From Nemertoderma westbladi (Eukaryota; Xenacoelomorpha; Nemertodermatida; Nemertodermatidae): a stretch of DNA of 44,200 nt. The notes under the pieces were generated by a model. The model saw only the letters and a list, made by a program, of their open reading frames with translations. It made no database searches and was not told the origin of the DNA. The stretch lies in NCBI GenBank assembly GCA_032718475.1, contig JAUCBJ010001134.1, forward strand, positions 1 to 44,200, written 5' to 3'. The position numbers and the translations under genes were made by a program. This document shows positions 20,229 through 31,318 of the stretch, one piece after another. Positions within the stretch are counted from its first letter, which is position 1. Each line of letters starts with the position of its first letter.

Positions 20229-21325
20229 GCAGTTAAGTTAGCAGCTGCAGAAACAGTTCCTGTATACCCTCGAAACAGGAAAAGGGCCCCCTGGAGTGAC
20301 AACAAAATTCAGAAGTGCCGAAATGACCTTCATAAGGCGCAGAAAGAGTTCCGACTCAAACAGACTACAGCGGCCAAGAATGCAGTTAAGGCTGCATCTA
20401 GGTGCCTGAACAGGCAGTACTCTGCTAATCTACAGGAGCTAATAAACCAACAGGTTGATGCCATCAATGATGCTGACGACAGCAGGCAATCATCCCAGGC
20501 ATGGAAATCGATCAATCTGCTTACTGGGCGGAAAAGCCAACCAACCACCAAGGTTAAGGCTGAATCACCAGCCGATCGCCTCAATGGTTGGAAAGCCCAC
20601 TTTGAAAATCTCCTCAATATTGACAGGGTATTGCCTGATAACTTTATAGAAGTAAAAGTGTCTGAGTCTGTACTCCCAGATATTCCCATTGGCGATATCT
20701 CCTTTGCAGAAGTGAAGACTGCTGCAAAGAGCATTAAGACCAATCGTGCCAGTGGAGTAGATGGTGTTCCCCCTGAGGTCTTTAAAATACCTGAGTGTTT
20801 AAAGCTCATCTATCCCATCATAGTATACATGTACCGAACAACAAGAGTCCCACAAGAAATTAAACAAATAAGTTGGTGCCAGTTCCCAAGAAGGGCAACC
20901 TAACACTCTATGGTTCTTTTCGGGGAATCTCATTGATCTCGATTGCTGCAAAGCTATACAATAGGATTCTATTAAATCGCATCAGGGATCCCATTGAGAG
21001 ACTGCTGGACTGGAAATCAGAATGGGTTCCGTAAAGGTCGTGGGACCATGGAGCCCATTTTGGCACTTAGAAGGATAATTGAAGAGTTATCAAAAAAGAA
21101 AGACAGGCATCTGGCTGTTATCTTTGTTGACTTCTTCAAGGCCTTTGATTCAGTCTCTCGCTCACCTATGTTCAGCATACTTTCATTATATGGGATTCCT
21201 GATGAAATTATTGCAGCAATCAGATCAGTATACATGTCTACTGTTGACGGTGACACAGAACCATTTGAAGTGTTATGGGGCGTCCTCCAAGGAGACACAC
21301 TTGCACCATTCTTGTTCATTGTTCT
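20229..21325 (+). pseudogene. RTE-like LINE, main copy, part 1
   Basis: Non-LTR reverse transcriptase fragment. Typical marks are WKAHFENLLN, ASGVDGVPPEVFK, KGRGTMEPILALRRII, FVDFFKAFDSVSR (motif A) and GVLQGDTLAPFLFIV (motif B). Frame changes near 20880 and 21005 break the ORF. The endonuclease part is missing at the 5' end. The sequence stops mid-codon at 21325, where another LINE is inserted, and resumes at 24614. Confidence 0.8.
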
Positions 21326-24307
21326 ATGTTCATCATTGTCGATATGGTTTTTATCCAGGAGATAAAACTGTCATATAATTTCAAGGTTGCCGGTTTCGAG
21401 GTATACCGCAGTGTTTTAGGCGGCGATAGCCATCGAGGCGGAACTGCAATACTATTACGCCATAAATTTGTATCACCCGGGGTAAAAACCTTTAGGGAGA
21501 AGGAGATATGTGGAATCCAACTGCCAGATTTCCCATCCACGATGTTTATATCTATATATGATCCACCTTGCTCATCTCCCTATGCAACCGCAACGACCCT
21601 GGCTAAACTGCAATTGATGATAATTAATAGCCCTCCGTGGATGTCTTTCATCATAGCCGGAGATCCAAACGCAAGGATGGGGGACCTATCCTCGTTTTCC
21701 GATCATTTAATCTCATACAGAACACCGCATGATACCCTGTGTAATAGCTACGGAAAGAACTTGTTACATTTGTGCAAATCTTCAAATCTTGTAAATCTAA
21801 GTTATTCGAGTATAGCTGGAAAGCGACACGGCGGGGAACTAACTTTCAGGCGAAAATCAGGTTTTATATCAGAGCCTGATCGTTGTCTTGTTAGCAGGGA
21901 GATCGTATCAGCGATTACAAAATTCGATGTAATCTTAGATCATTTACCCTCAGATCATGCTCCGTTGGAAATCTTTATCAAGCTGGTGAATGAAACAAGT
22001 ACGATTATACTAGAGAAGAGCTCCGACATGTTGGGTTGTTATAACCACATATTATGCAGCGGTAATGGCGTCAGGAAATGTAGAAAAGGTATCAAAGCCA
22101 ACACCCTATGTAAAGAGGGCTTTATAGAAATGTTAGGACCACCAACTCTTGCCGAACAATCCACCTCAGGGAACAACCCACACATAGACACTCTGATAGA
22201 AAGTTTCACCGAGCAAATTTACAAAACTGCCAAATCAAATAAATGTAAAACCCCAATCCTGGCTAACAGCACAAACAGACAGTCCTCAGTAGTCCGCCAG
22301 TGGACCGAGTTGGCTATTCCTGGCAATGAGGCATCCCTGTGGCATCGAATTGGATGGAAAGGGGAGCTTACAGAGGGATCGGACATCTCCGTCACACCGT
22401 CTGACACTGAGTTCAAATCACATTTTGAGTCCCTTGGATATACGAATGCGGGAGAGATACAGACCAACCTTACCGAAGATTCGCCTTACATCCCAATCTT
22501 AGACGATTCGATAACGATAGAAGAGCTCACTTCGGAAATAGACTCCCTCGATGATCGAAAAGCAGCCGGACCTGATGGAGTCGGATCTGCCGTTTTAAAG
22601 TTTCTCTCATATCAGTGGATTTTATTATTATTACATATATTTAATGTTATTTTTAGCAGCGGAACTTTCCCCACAATGTGGTGTTTTAGTAAACTCGTAG
22701 CGATATTTAAGCGAGGATCACGTTCAGCATGTACTAACTACCGAGGTATACGAGTTATAAACACTTTATTAAAGGTGTTTGACGGAATTTTAGCGAAGCG
22801 TCTAATAAAATGGGCGAAACCTTACTGCGAACAAGCAGGGGCACAACGCTCTCGTTCTTGTATTGAACATATACTAACACTAAGACTATTAATAGATTAT
22901 ACCTTTTTTATGAAGGAAAAACTATTCCTAGTATTTATCGACTTTAGCTCTGCTTATGATAATGTCCCCAGATCAAAATTGTTTTCCGTGCTGAAACGCA
23001 TGGGGTGTGGTAGAATTATGCTTCGTATTTTGATTGCTATGTATTCTAGAACATCTAGTTTTCTGGGAGATAGTGTCATTCGGTCAGATACGGGTGTTCT
23101 ACAAGGGTCCCCGAGCAGCTGCTTTCTTTTCGCCATATTTTTGAACCCCCTTATAGCCCTACTACGGCGCTGTCTACCAGACAGTTTTTTAAAGTGGCTC
23201 CACATCCTCATTTTGATGGACGATTCAGTAATCATTGCAACAACACGGGAACGAGCTATTGAAAAACTGAAAATTCTGTTGGGTTATTGTGCTGAGTATG
23301 GTATGATAATAAATATTAAAAAAACAAAATTTATGGCTGTTGGAAGGTGTACTTTATCGGACAGGACGGATATCTGTATTATATCACCGGACAATGAGAC
23401 ATTAATCGTTAAAAATTGTGACTGTTATGTGTACCTGGGGGCTCCCATAACACAGGACGGTAAGTTGGAAACCGTGTATAATATTCATTTGACCGAAAAA
23501 TCTAAGCAAATAACCAAATTCTATGGTTTCCTTGATAAACACAACTTTATGCCAGTATGGTTGAAATTATATGTATTTAGAGCCGCAATAATTTCCAGTT
23601 TGTTTTACAGCTGCGAAACCTGGCTTGGGAGTCAGCCTATTGAGATATACTCAAAATATTGCAAGATGTTGTGCAGTACAATAGGGGTTCGTCCAAACAC
23701 AGTGCGTGAAACACTATTCACTGAAACTGGCGAACCAAATCCGAAATCTCTAGTCGAGCACAAACAGCGAAAATTCCTGATAGGAATTCTAGCTAAACCA
23801 GATTTACATGAACCTCTAATTATGGTGCTTGATATGTGCAGGCAGTCCGGGACTAGAATGGCCAAGACGATAGACAAGATCGTTGCAGACGACCGGAATC
23901 CTTTGCAAGCCGGGCGTACGACTATAAAAACCACAATCGCAAGCGCAACTTCCACGCGAATGTCAATATATCGTGAGGTGAACCCGAACCTAGACAAACC
24001 GTCAGTCTACAGCTCAGGGTCCATTGTAGATGAGAAATTGAGAATCAGCTGGTCCCGCTTTCGCTTGACGTCTACAAACCTGGCCGTAGAGCGTGGACGA
24101 TGGAGCCGTACCGACCGAAACTCGCGAATTTGTGCTTGCGGGGATACCCAGACCGAGCTACACATTCTGAAAGATTGTCCTCTTCTAAAGAACGATCGGG
24201 ATTCCCTTCACCCATTCCGCATAACGTCTCTCAATCACTTGCAAAACCCTCACACAATCGGCTTAGTACACCGCGCACTATGTGTGCTCGAAGGCCATAT
24301 TGGCTAA
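21326..24307 (+). CDS. LINE endonuclease-reverse transcriptase (nearly intact ORF2)
   Basis: About 993 aa come from the inserted element; the open frame extends back to 21275 into host LINE sequence by chance. The N-terminal part is an AP-type endonuclease lacking its first strand: FIQE (catalytic Glu), IAGDPNARMGD, PDR, and SDHAPLEIF. The RT domain has KAAGPDGVGSAVLKFL, INTLLKVFDGILAKRL, FIDFSSAYDNVPRS (motif A), GVLQGSPSSC (motif B), LILMDDSVI (motif C) and IINIKKTKFMAVG. The C-terminal part has a CACG..H..C zinc motif as in CR1/Jockey/I-like LINEs. There are no stops or frameshifts, so the insertion is recent. Motif C has LMDD instead of the usual (Y/F)ADD. Confidence 0.85.
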   Translation: MFIIVDMVFIQEIKLSYNFKVAGFEVYRSVLGGDSHRGGTAILLRHKFVSPGVKTFREKEICGIQLPDFPSTMFISIYDPPCSSPYATATTLAKLQLMIINSPPWMSFIIAGDPNARMGDLSSFSDHLISYRTPHDTLCNSYGKNLLHLCKSSNLVNLSYSSIAGKRHGGELTFRRKSGFISEPDRCLVSREIVSAITKFDVILDHLPSDHAPLEIFIKLVNETSTIILEKSSDMLGCYNHILCSGNGVRKCRKGIKANTLCKEGFIEMLGPPTLAEQSTSGNNPHIDTLIESFTEQIYKTAKSNKCKTPILANSTNRQSSVVRQWTELAIPGNEASLWHRIGWKGELTEGSDISVTPSDTEFKSHFESLGYTNAGEIQTNLTEDSPYIPILDDSITIEELTSEIDSLDDRKAAGPDGVGSAVLKFLSYQWILLLLHIFNVIFSSGTFPTMWCFSKLVAIFKRGSRSACTNYRGIRVINTLLKVFDGILAKRLIKWAKPYCEQAGAQRSRSCIEHILTLRLLIDYTFFMKEKLFLVFIDFSSAYDNVPRSKLFSVLKRMGCGRIMLRILIAMYSRTSSFLGDSVIRSDTGVLQGSPSSCFLFAIFLNPLIALLRRCLPDSFLKWLHILILMDDSVIIATTRERAIEKLKILLGYCAEYGMIINIKKTKFMAVGRCTLSDRTDICIISPDNETLIVKNCDCYVYLGAPITQDGKLETVYNIHLTEKSKQITKFYGFLDKHNFMPVWLKLYVFRAAIISSLFYSCETWLGSQPIEIYSKYCKMLCSTIGVRPNTVRETLFTETGEPNPKSLVEHKQRKFLIGILAKPDLHEPLIMVLDMCRQSGTRMAKTIDKIVADDRNPLQAGRTTIKTTIASATSTRMSIYREVNPNLDKPSVYSSGSIVDEKLRISWSRFRLTSTNLAVERGRWSRTDRNSRICACGDTQTELHILKDCPLLKNDRDSLHPFRITSLNHLQNPHTIGLVHRALCVLEGHIG

Positions 24308-24613
24308 TAAGCCAATAAGGTTCTCAATCTAAGGTAGACAATCTATTTAAAATCTTGATATCCATTTGAAATTGTATATATTTATATTTATATCTATATA
24401 TGTCAGAAAGTTATTTATTCTAATTTGGCTGTACTATTAGTATTCTAATACTACAATGTATTGTATGTTAATTTAAGATAGATCAATGCGGTGGACAGTG
24501 TATATATTAACCAGACAATGTAACGGTACCTTCATATATTTTGTGTTCTTGCGGTGCGTCTTTATATGTTGTTACATATACAATGTCAATAAATATCTAA
24601 TCTAATCTAATCT
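24308..24613 (+). other. 3' UTR and (TCTAA)n tail of the inserted LINE
   Basis: AT-rich UTR with AATAAA at 24589-24594, followed by TCTAATCTAATCTAATCT. A short pentamer repeat instead of poly(A) fits target-primed reverse transcription of an I/CR1-like LINE. Confidence 0.65.
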
Positions 24614-25189
24614 GGTTGACTATGTTCTACGCATGTCCTTAGATCATTATAATGATGATGGGGTGATGATAACTCCACCTACTGGCTCCAGAAGTCGAGG
24701 AAATCCTGCCAAGTACCTAACTGATCTAGACTTTGCTGATGACTTAGGAGTACTCTCAGAATCATTAGAGGGAGCCCAACGGCTCCTCAGCTCATTAGAA
24801 CATGCTGCTTCTAGTGTTGGTCTTTTTATTAATTCTAGAAAGACCAAAATTCTGACAGTTAATTTTGAAAGTCCTCAGTAAGTCTCTGATCGGATGAGCA
24901 TAAGCTCAAAGGATGGTATGCTTGAGCATGTGGACGACTTCTGTTACCTGGGATCATGGATCCGGAAGTCAGGTGAGGACCTTCGAATACGTAAGGGAAA
25001 GACATGGGCAGCCTTGAATAGGCTTTCCAGGATTTGGTAGTCACCGAGAATTAATCGGAAACTCAAGGTCCGATTATTTAGAGCAGCGGTAGTTCCAGTA
25101 CTCCTCTACGGGAGTCCATGCTGGGCTCTAACTGCTGAGGACACCAAATCTCTGGATGGCACATTCACAAGAATGCTACGCCGGGTTCA
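24614..25189 (+). pseudogene. RTE-like LINE, main copy, part 2
   Basis: Continues the RT: KYLTDLDFADDLGVLSES (motif C, FADD), VGLFINSRKTKIL, VDDFCYLGSWI, RKLKVRLFRAAV, LLYG..CWALT and TFTRMLRRV. In-frame stops occur near 24879 and 25037. It is interrupted after 25189 by the 1.2-kb repeat and resumes near 26357. Confidence 0.8.
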
Positions 25190-26356
25190 TTGTTGTAAAA
25201 GCTTTTGCGGATATAACCAGTCATTTTCTCCGCAATATACCGTGTAGGTGTTTTAGCGGACATAACAAGCCATTTTCCACGCAATGCGCAGTATATGTGC
25301 TTTAGCGGACATAACAAGCCATTTTTACCGCAATGCGCTTAATACTCTAAAAGACTGGAACTCAGATGACGAAATCTGTCAGCTGATTTACTGTAAACGT
25401 GGAACATCTCTTTTGTTAAGCTCGCTCAGCTCAGCCAATATGAGCGATTTTCATTTTATCTTGTACAGAGGCCTACGGAAAACCGCGCAATGCATTTCGT
25501 ACTTTGTTTACCTTTCTGAGCGAGAGAACTGCTTGGAAATTCTTCTGTACTTCTGTGTGGAAGTTTCAGACTTTGACCTAAACATCAGAAACATCAGATG
25601 GCTTTGATTACAAGAACGTAAAACTATTAACTGAATCATACTTCATATCTGAATCACGGAAACGCGATTCAACTACCGCATCACACCGCAATTCATGCAT
25701 TGCTGCACATGGAACACTGCATAAGTAACACATACTGACTGTTCACCGCATTATTTGATTCTGTTATTAATTGGTGTTATGTTGGTGTATATTGCTGATA
25801 TATTTGGAGAATACCGATGAATAATCATAAAACCCCCAATCTTCTTGATTACTAAAGGTTAGAGGAACAGGTTTACCGGTAGCAACTGCGACTTACATTA
25901 TAGTGGTTTTTGTGTGAATTAAATGCTATTTCATAATCCCTACATGTGTCAGTTGCGATCCTCCTTATATATGATCAAATTCAGTGACGGTCGGCAGATC
26001 AGTGCGCAGTAGTGTGAACTAGTGTGAAGTCGTGTGAAGGTTAATAAAGCATCTCCTAAAGAATGCGCTTTTTACGAAACTCAGTAGCCATCCAGTTGTG
26101 ATTAGTATAAGTCATAACTCTGTTTTATACTTAAAGCGCCACGTCCTAAAGGAACTGTTAATTAATTAAGTCTACACTGCAATCACTATCAAAGCATCCG
26201 AATCCAGTCTCCCTTAACTGTGGGTGAATGGTTGCGCACAGGCTGGCTTCGGCTGATGTAACTTCAGTACATTAAATAATTGATATACAAAAAGACAATT
26301 AAAATTGGCAGGTTAAACTGCTAAAGGTCTAAAAGCGCGAACAATTGTGTCAAGTA
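25190..26356. repeat. Unclassified ~1.2-kb repeat, copy 2 (inserted in LINE)
   Basis: Homologous to 8243-9519. The left part has three tandem ~48-bp units (TTTTAGCGGACATAAC..GCCATTTT..CCGCAATGCGC) at about 25202, 25248 and 25297. The ends show weak inverted similarity (TTGTT..GCTTTTG against AATTGTTCGCGCTTTT). Its placement inside a LINE defines both ends to within a few bases. The small ORF at 25284-25607 has no motif. Confidence 0.65.
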
Positions 26357-26712
26357 CAATGCACACATCTCCAACCAGACACTATATAACATTGGAGGTG
26401 TCTCATTGGTTCCCCCAAGCTTGACACTAGAACAAAATCGCCTCCGCTTTGCAGAACATTGCTTTCGCCGTGAGGACCAGCCAGTGCATAATCTTGTACT
26501 TTGGTAGCCTCATGGAGTGAATAAGCATGGTGGACAGCCCATGACTTTCTTGAGACGCATCTTAAAGGACACTGGCCTTAAAGATGCGGATGATCTAGCA
26601 AATGTCATGGGTGATAGGGAGTTGTGGCGGTGCAATTTTGTTGACAAGCCGGCACAGCATTCTTAAAAATGCAGCTGCAATGCAGCATGCCGATCCTAGT
26701 AGTAGTAGTAGT
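26357..26712 (+). pseudogene. RTE-like LINE, main copy, 3' end with (TAG)n tail
   Basis: C-terminal LINE segment: HLQPDT, LRFAEHCFRREDQPVHNLVLW, GGQPMTFLRRILKDTGL, DRELWRCNFV, with stops. It ends in a TAGTAGTAGTAGTAG microsatellite, the kind of short tandem 3' end typical of RTE-clade LINEs. Beyond it is TTCTCAACACTACCACCC, the same sequence as at 16799-16817. Confidence 0.8.
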
Positions 26713-26771
26713 TCTCAACACTACCACCCACCCCTTTGTGAAATTGTTTAAATGTTTGAACAACAACATTT

Positions 26772-27595
26772 ACATTATTCAGTTAGTTTGTTGCATTTGT
26801 CTAAAATAATTATTTTATTAAATACTTATATAAGCATAGGGAACGAGACTTATTTTGAAGCCAACAAATTTGAAATGCATTATGAATCCAATATCCAATT
26901 TATTATTATTATTAATTATCCAATTTGAATTGATCGATCCACTTGCTTATCGGATAAACAGTAAATACGTGTCCAAGTCGACTAAAGACGAAGCTGTATC
27001 TGGCCCTGAAGGAATAACAAACTCATCGGTGACAGTAGTATGTAGGGATATTTATACTGCAACCTGACTGTCTGATATTTTCCACGTCATTGGGTATTTT
27101 GGTCTTTAGGTCCTGCGGCTTTACTGGTGTCATATCCTGGTGTCGTTAAGAGAAAAGAGCAGATTATACGGTGACATACAGGCATTATTCTAACCAAAAC
27201 AATAAACGAGACTCAATAGCACATGTTACCGATTAATTTTATACCAGTAATCAGCTGTAAAAAGAAGCAAACCTACTATCTTATTAATGTTTATTGTTTT
27301 GGTTCGAAAAACATGCCACTGTAAACTGCTCATTTCCATGGAAGGGGAGACAATTTTTTACTTATAATTTACCTTATGCGTTGTTTGTTAGGATATATAT
27401 TTATTCACAGAACTCATTTAGTTTTTATTCCTTACCAACAAAAAAATGCAAAACACGTGAAATATAAGCCGAGAGATATTAATATAATTATTTCATCTTT
27501 CAATAATAATAATTACAATTATAGACGAAACAATAGTAATCCTCGTAACACATTACGTCCCTATTATGTGAAACAAACTGCATACAAACCGACTT
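26772..27595. other. Intergenic DNA downstream of RPS3A
   Basis: AT-rich, with a foldback at 27192-27304. Minus-strand AATAAA-type signals near 27411 and 27427 could serve RPS3A. The short ORF at 26855-27067 has no supporting features. Confidence 0.5.
27192..27304. repeat. 113-bp foldback with 16-bp perfect arms
   Basis: AACCAAAACAATAAAC (27192-27207) and its exact complement GTTTATTGTTTTGGTT (27289-27304) bracket 81 bp. The arm is the same motif as the dispersed TTTATTGTTTTGGTT repeat, which supports a MITE-like family. Confidence 0.65.
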
Positions 27596-28387
27596 CTATA
27601 CTGACTCTACCACCGGAGGTTCATACCCGTCTACCCTACTAACTCCCTCCCCTACAGCGCTACTCTCTGCCGCTTTACTACCAGTGTCCCCGTGCATCTC
27701 CATCAACTTTCCCAGATCGAATCTCGGTTTCTTTAACACTTTCACCTTCCGTATAAACACATCCTGCAAGGGGTAGATGGCCTGGCAGTGCTTCTCTATA
27801 TCCTTGCCGATAGAATCAGGAATGAGTTTCTGTACGAACCCTTTTAGATCCGATGTGGTCACCTCCTTGCTGATTATCTCTATCATTTTCGCTCGTATTC
27901 TTTTTATCTGCTGGGTCTGCGCGTACGAAGTCTTCTTGGTCTGGTTGGGCGCTCGTTTAGTAAACCCGATACAAAACACCCTCAATGTATAATTATCGGT
28001 GGTTCGGATATCCACGACAGCTTCTATCAGGGTCTGCCATTTCTTAACCATCGAACAGAGTTTATCCCGGGTGAAGCTCATCCCGTGGAAGTTGGTTAAA
28101 CAATTCTTCCCTTGGACGTCCTCCGTAATTAGTTTGAACTTCCTGAAGGCAACTTCGTCGTTCTGTAGATCGGCTAACGATACCTCGAACACCCGTCCCT
28201 TCAACCCATCCGAAGCAATCTTGGTTCCCATTGTTCGGTTCACCATGGTTTTCCCGATATTTCGGATAGCGAACACCGACGGCGCTTTAACATCGTACCA
28301 TTCTTTCTTAGCAAAGGTGTCTACGGCCTTCTTCTTGGCCCCTTTCTTACCGCCTTTGGTTAAACGTTTATTCTTTCCGACAGCCAT
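27596..28387 (-). CDS. RPS3A: 40S ribosomal protein S3A (eS1)
   Basis: The 263-aa protein is nearly the same length as human RPS3A (264 aa) and highly similar throughout. It is a structural protein of the small ribosomal subunit near the mRNA exit site. Conserved parts include the N-terminal [95 protein letters not shown], and the C-terminal DGYEPPV.ESV. The start is fixed by the MAVGKNKR terminus. It is a single exon; animal RPS3A genes normally have introns, so this is either a retrogene or a product of intron loss. No stop or frameshift and no poly(A) tail is seen. Upstream on the minus strand, CTAACCTAATAACTTAG ends 2 bases before the ATG and looks like a splice acceptor. Confidence 0.95.
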   Translation of the reverse strand: MAVGKNKRLTKGGKKGAKKKAVDTFAKKEWYDVKAPSVFAIRNIGKTMVNRTMGTKIASDGLKGRVFEVSLADLQNDEVAFRKFKLITEDVQGKNCLTNFHGMSFTRDKLCSMVKKWQTLIEAVVDIRTTDNYTLRVFCIGFTKRAPNQTKKTSYAQTQQIKRIRAKMIEIISKEVTTSDLKGFVQKLIPDSIGKDIEKHCQAIYPLQDVFIRKVKVLKKPRFDLGKLMEMHGDTGSKAAESSAVGEGVSRVDGYEPPVVESV

Positions 28388-30186
28388 TACTAAGTTATTA
28401 GGTTAGCTTATTGAGCTTAGTTATAAAAGCGTAGCCCAGGTCTAAATAACTGAAATATGTAATAGGCCTACTGTAATAAATTGTAACTGTCAGACTCTGT
28501 GTGTATGATACGGATACTATTGAACTATTTACATGATTACATGTATCTTTGGATCCGTTAATAAACGTCAGAACGTGCTGACGGGTCTTGTTACTTTGTT
28601 GATCGTCCTTTTCAACGGTATTACAAGTACTGATGTACCGGTACCGGACTAGGCCTAATTATTGGGCTACGCTCAGGCAATCAGACGCTACCTCAGGCTG
28701 TCAGGCTCAGAGCTCGTAACTACAGTACAGCAGTACGACGTTATATCTGCCAGTGTATCTCGTTCTCGTATCTATTTGACAGCTAATTTGTAATTACTGT
28801 GGCAGCAGTACAGCAGTAGCAGTCCAGTACTGTATTATCTGCCTAACTGCCTAATGGAATTTGACTATGACACCGGTAATGGCTGAATGGGAACGTCTGA
28901 ATGGCAACCTGCCTGCCTGCAGTGCAGACCAGCTGGATGCAGCAACTTGCCGAATTCCTGAATTGTACCGTACAGCCGTACAACACGACGCGTGCCGTAC
29001 CGCGTACCGTGCCGCTGCACCGTGCCGTTAGGCCGTGCCAGTCGCAGTCAAGTCACCGGTCACTCTCTGTCCACCACTCTGCCAGAATGCCACTCTGCCA
29101 CTACTCCACCACCACCTTCGCACCCTGTCCAGCTGTCAGTCTATCCTGCAGTCCCAGCAATCTGGTACCGGTAGGTTGGTAGTGGTAAACTGGTAAATGC
29201 AGTTCCGGTACATTACAGCATTACACCTGCCTTCTGCTCTGCTGGCTGCTGCCCTTGCCTGCAGTAGGCCTACAGCAGTACCGCGTACCGGAACCGGACC
29301 GGTTACCTTCAGTTAATCCATCGGAGGCGGTCAATTAGAACCTACTGCTGTACTGACCTACGCTGTACGGGACGCTGCTCGGTGCACTTCATTCAGATAC
29401 ACAGTTACAGTACAGCAGTACTGCAGTACAGCAGTCAGTCAGGCTGTAGGCCTACTAGTCCAGTAGTCCAGTAGTCTCGAGTCAGCTTGCTGCTACTTTG
29501 CTACTGCTGTACTTTGCTACTGTTGTCGGTTATTTGTTTTTGTTGGTTATTTGTTTTTGTAATGCGTTTCTTAGTGCAGCTACAATTGTTGAGTGCTAAC
29601 GGTGGCTGGTGTAATGGGCCTACCCGTCCAACCACCGTCTACATTCTACATCGTATGTAGAAATGTAGAAAATTGTTCAGAAATAAATAAATAAATACTG
29701 CTCTACCTGCCTAGTGCCGGTACTGCGGTGCACGATTCGGTTCTGATGTTAGCGTTAGCGCAGTCACAGCAATGATTGATTGTTTTTTTTTACACGTAAT
29801 TAAACCTTTTAAAATACACAATAAAATAGGCCTACTAAAATACACATTAGATTACAATACTGAACTAAGTACAAATTCAGCAGATATTTATAAGCACCAA
29901 TACTGGTAGAGGTGGTAGCTGAGTAGTCCTATCAGCTTACAGTATTATAAATAAATAAATAATGTAGAAATGTTTAATTGAAATTGAAAGGTTCGAGTGT
30001 AAGGATAGCCCCATGAGGTGTACACCTCGTAAAAAATATATGTTTACTGGTACGTATCTCATAAATGAAAAATTAAATAAAAATGAAAAGCGAAAAGCTG
30101 ATTTGAAAAATGTCAAAAGTTCGTAAAACGTAGCAGTCTAAAGAGTTGATAAAATTTTTAAAATTCTTCAAACATACTGTAGGACG
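28388..30186. other. RPS3A upstream region, GC-richer and CAGTA-rich
   Basis: 28600-29480 is richer in G+C than its surroundings and full of overlapping TACAGTAC/GCAGTA and TACCGGTA palindromes. It may include the RPS3A promoter or a CpG-rich region. Open frames here (28901-29182) look like low-complexity translation. 29480-30186 is AT-rich with no gene. Confidence 0.45.
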
Positions 30187-31318
30187 CTAAAAGTCAGACC
30201 CCGCCCCCCCCCCCCCCCCCCCCCCTCCTTTAAAAAGATATGTAGTTCGATAGTTGTCTCCGTTCTTTAGTTTACTGAATAGATGAGCTTTCAGTTTATG
30301 CTTGAAATTCTCGAGTGGTGCAGTACTAAAAAATTCAACAAAATCCAAATCAATCCAAATCTTAGGTCTTACAATATACTGTACTTCTAACGTCGGAGAA
30401 GCTGAAATTCGCTGGTGGGATCCAATAAGAATGGGGAAAGTTTTGTCAAAGTTGAAGTCGAGTAGCAAATTAGTGATGTTCCAGAATAATTTAATTAATT
30501 AATTTCACAATAAGCTGTGACTCAATGGGAAATTAGTAATATTTACACTGGCGTGTTACACATTAATTGCTATATCTCGGAAACTAGAAGTCGTATCAAA
30601 TTTTTAAATATATCAAAAACTTCACCATATATTAAGCTAACTGATGTAAAAAATATATACAATTCCAATTCCATTAATGTTGGTGAATATTTTTCACATA
30701 ATTAAATTGTGATTGCTCTATTTTGAGAAAATCCCACCAATAGACCCTTGTTGCTATGTAAAATCTATGTTGCTAAGGAAAGAAACAAAAATTGAAGGTT
30801 ATCCGCATAATATATTTTTATAGACTTTTTGGGGGTATTAACAAGGTAATGTAGAATTAAAAAAAATTGGTTTCGATGAATTGCGAATTTGTTATGGGTT
30901 GACCCCCTTTTTCGGCTAGATTGTCTCGCCTATTGATACAGTAGTTAACTTGTTTTGGATGCACCAGTCTAGAACGCGGTCCATTGTAGCGCTTAGCGAT
31001 TTTGATATGGTTTCTACGTCTCTATCTGATTTCATTATGTTTGTATCATCTGCAAATGTGTGGTCAAGAGTATCATATTCAATCACAATATGGAAGTCGT
31101 TCCCATTCCCTGGAACAATAGCACTCCATGGTTTACTGGGCGGGCGGTGGATTTAGCATTTCCGATTGACACATATGCCATGCTGTTTTCTTCCAGTCAA
31201 GTAAGATCTAAACCATTCTTTAGTTTTATGTGAGGCACCCATAGCTTTGAGTTTGTCTAATAGGATATCATGATTTACAGTATCAAATGCCTTTTTAAGA
31301 TCAATTGTAACGATAACC
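30187..31318 (-). pseudogene. CR1-like LINE reverse transcriptase relic
   Basis: Read on the minus strand from 31318: VIVTIDLKKAFDTVNHDILL (RT motif A), then EWFRSYLTGRKQ. After a deletion that removes most of motif B, DHTFADDTNI (motif C) follows near 31050, then RVLDWCIQNKL. Further down, 30240-30500 encodes FSTAPLENFKHKLKAHLF, similar to the C-terminal tail of such RTs. Stops and gaps separate the pieces. It is an old degraded copy. Confidence 0.75.
30204..30225 (+). repeat. Poly-C tract (C22)
   Basis: Run of 22 cytosines beside the LINE relic. Read on the minus strand it is poly-G at the end of the relic. Confidence 0.95.

Larger units (their letters stand above)
21326..24613 (+). mobile_element. 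5'-truncated LINE inserted in the RTE-like copy
   Basis: Removing 21326-24613 restores the surrounding RTE reading frame exactly (IVL|VDYV). The insert carries one long ORF and a 3' end with AATAAA (24589-24594) and a (TCTAA)n tail before 24613. At most a 3-bp duplication (TCT) is visible. The left end starts within the endonuclease domain, so the copy is 5'-truncated, as is usual for LINEs. Confidence 0.8.

Noticed and set aside
25284-25607. 107-aa protein in the 1.2-kb repeat
   Set aside because: The homologous copy at 8.3-8.6 kb does not keep the frame.
26855-27067. Small secreted protein (hydrophobic N-terminal part)
   Set aside because: Short, in AT-rich repeat flank, with no family marks; a chance ORF is more likely.
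28901-29182. Small coding gene upstream of RPS3A
   Set aside because: Low-complexity CAGTA/CCGTACC-rich DNA translates into Ser/Pro/Cys-rich strings in several frames.
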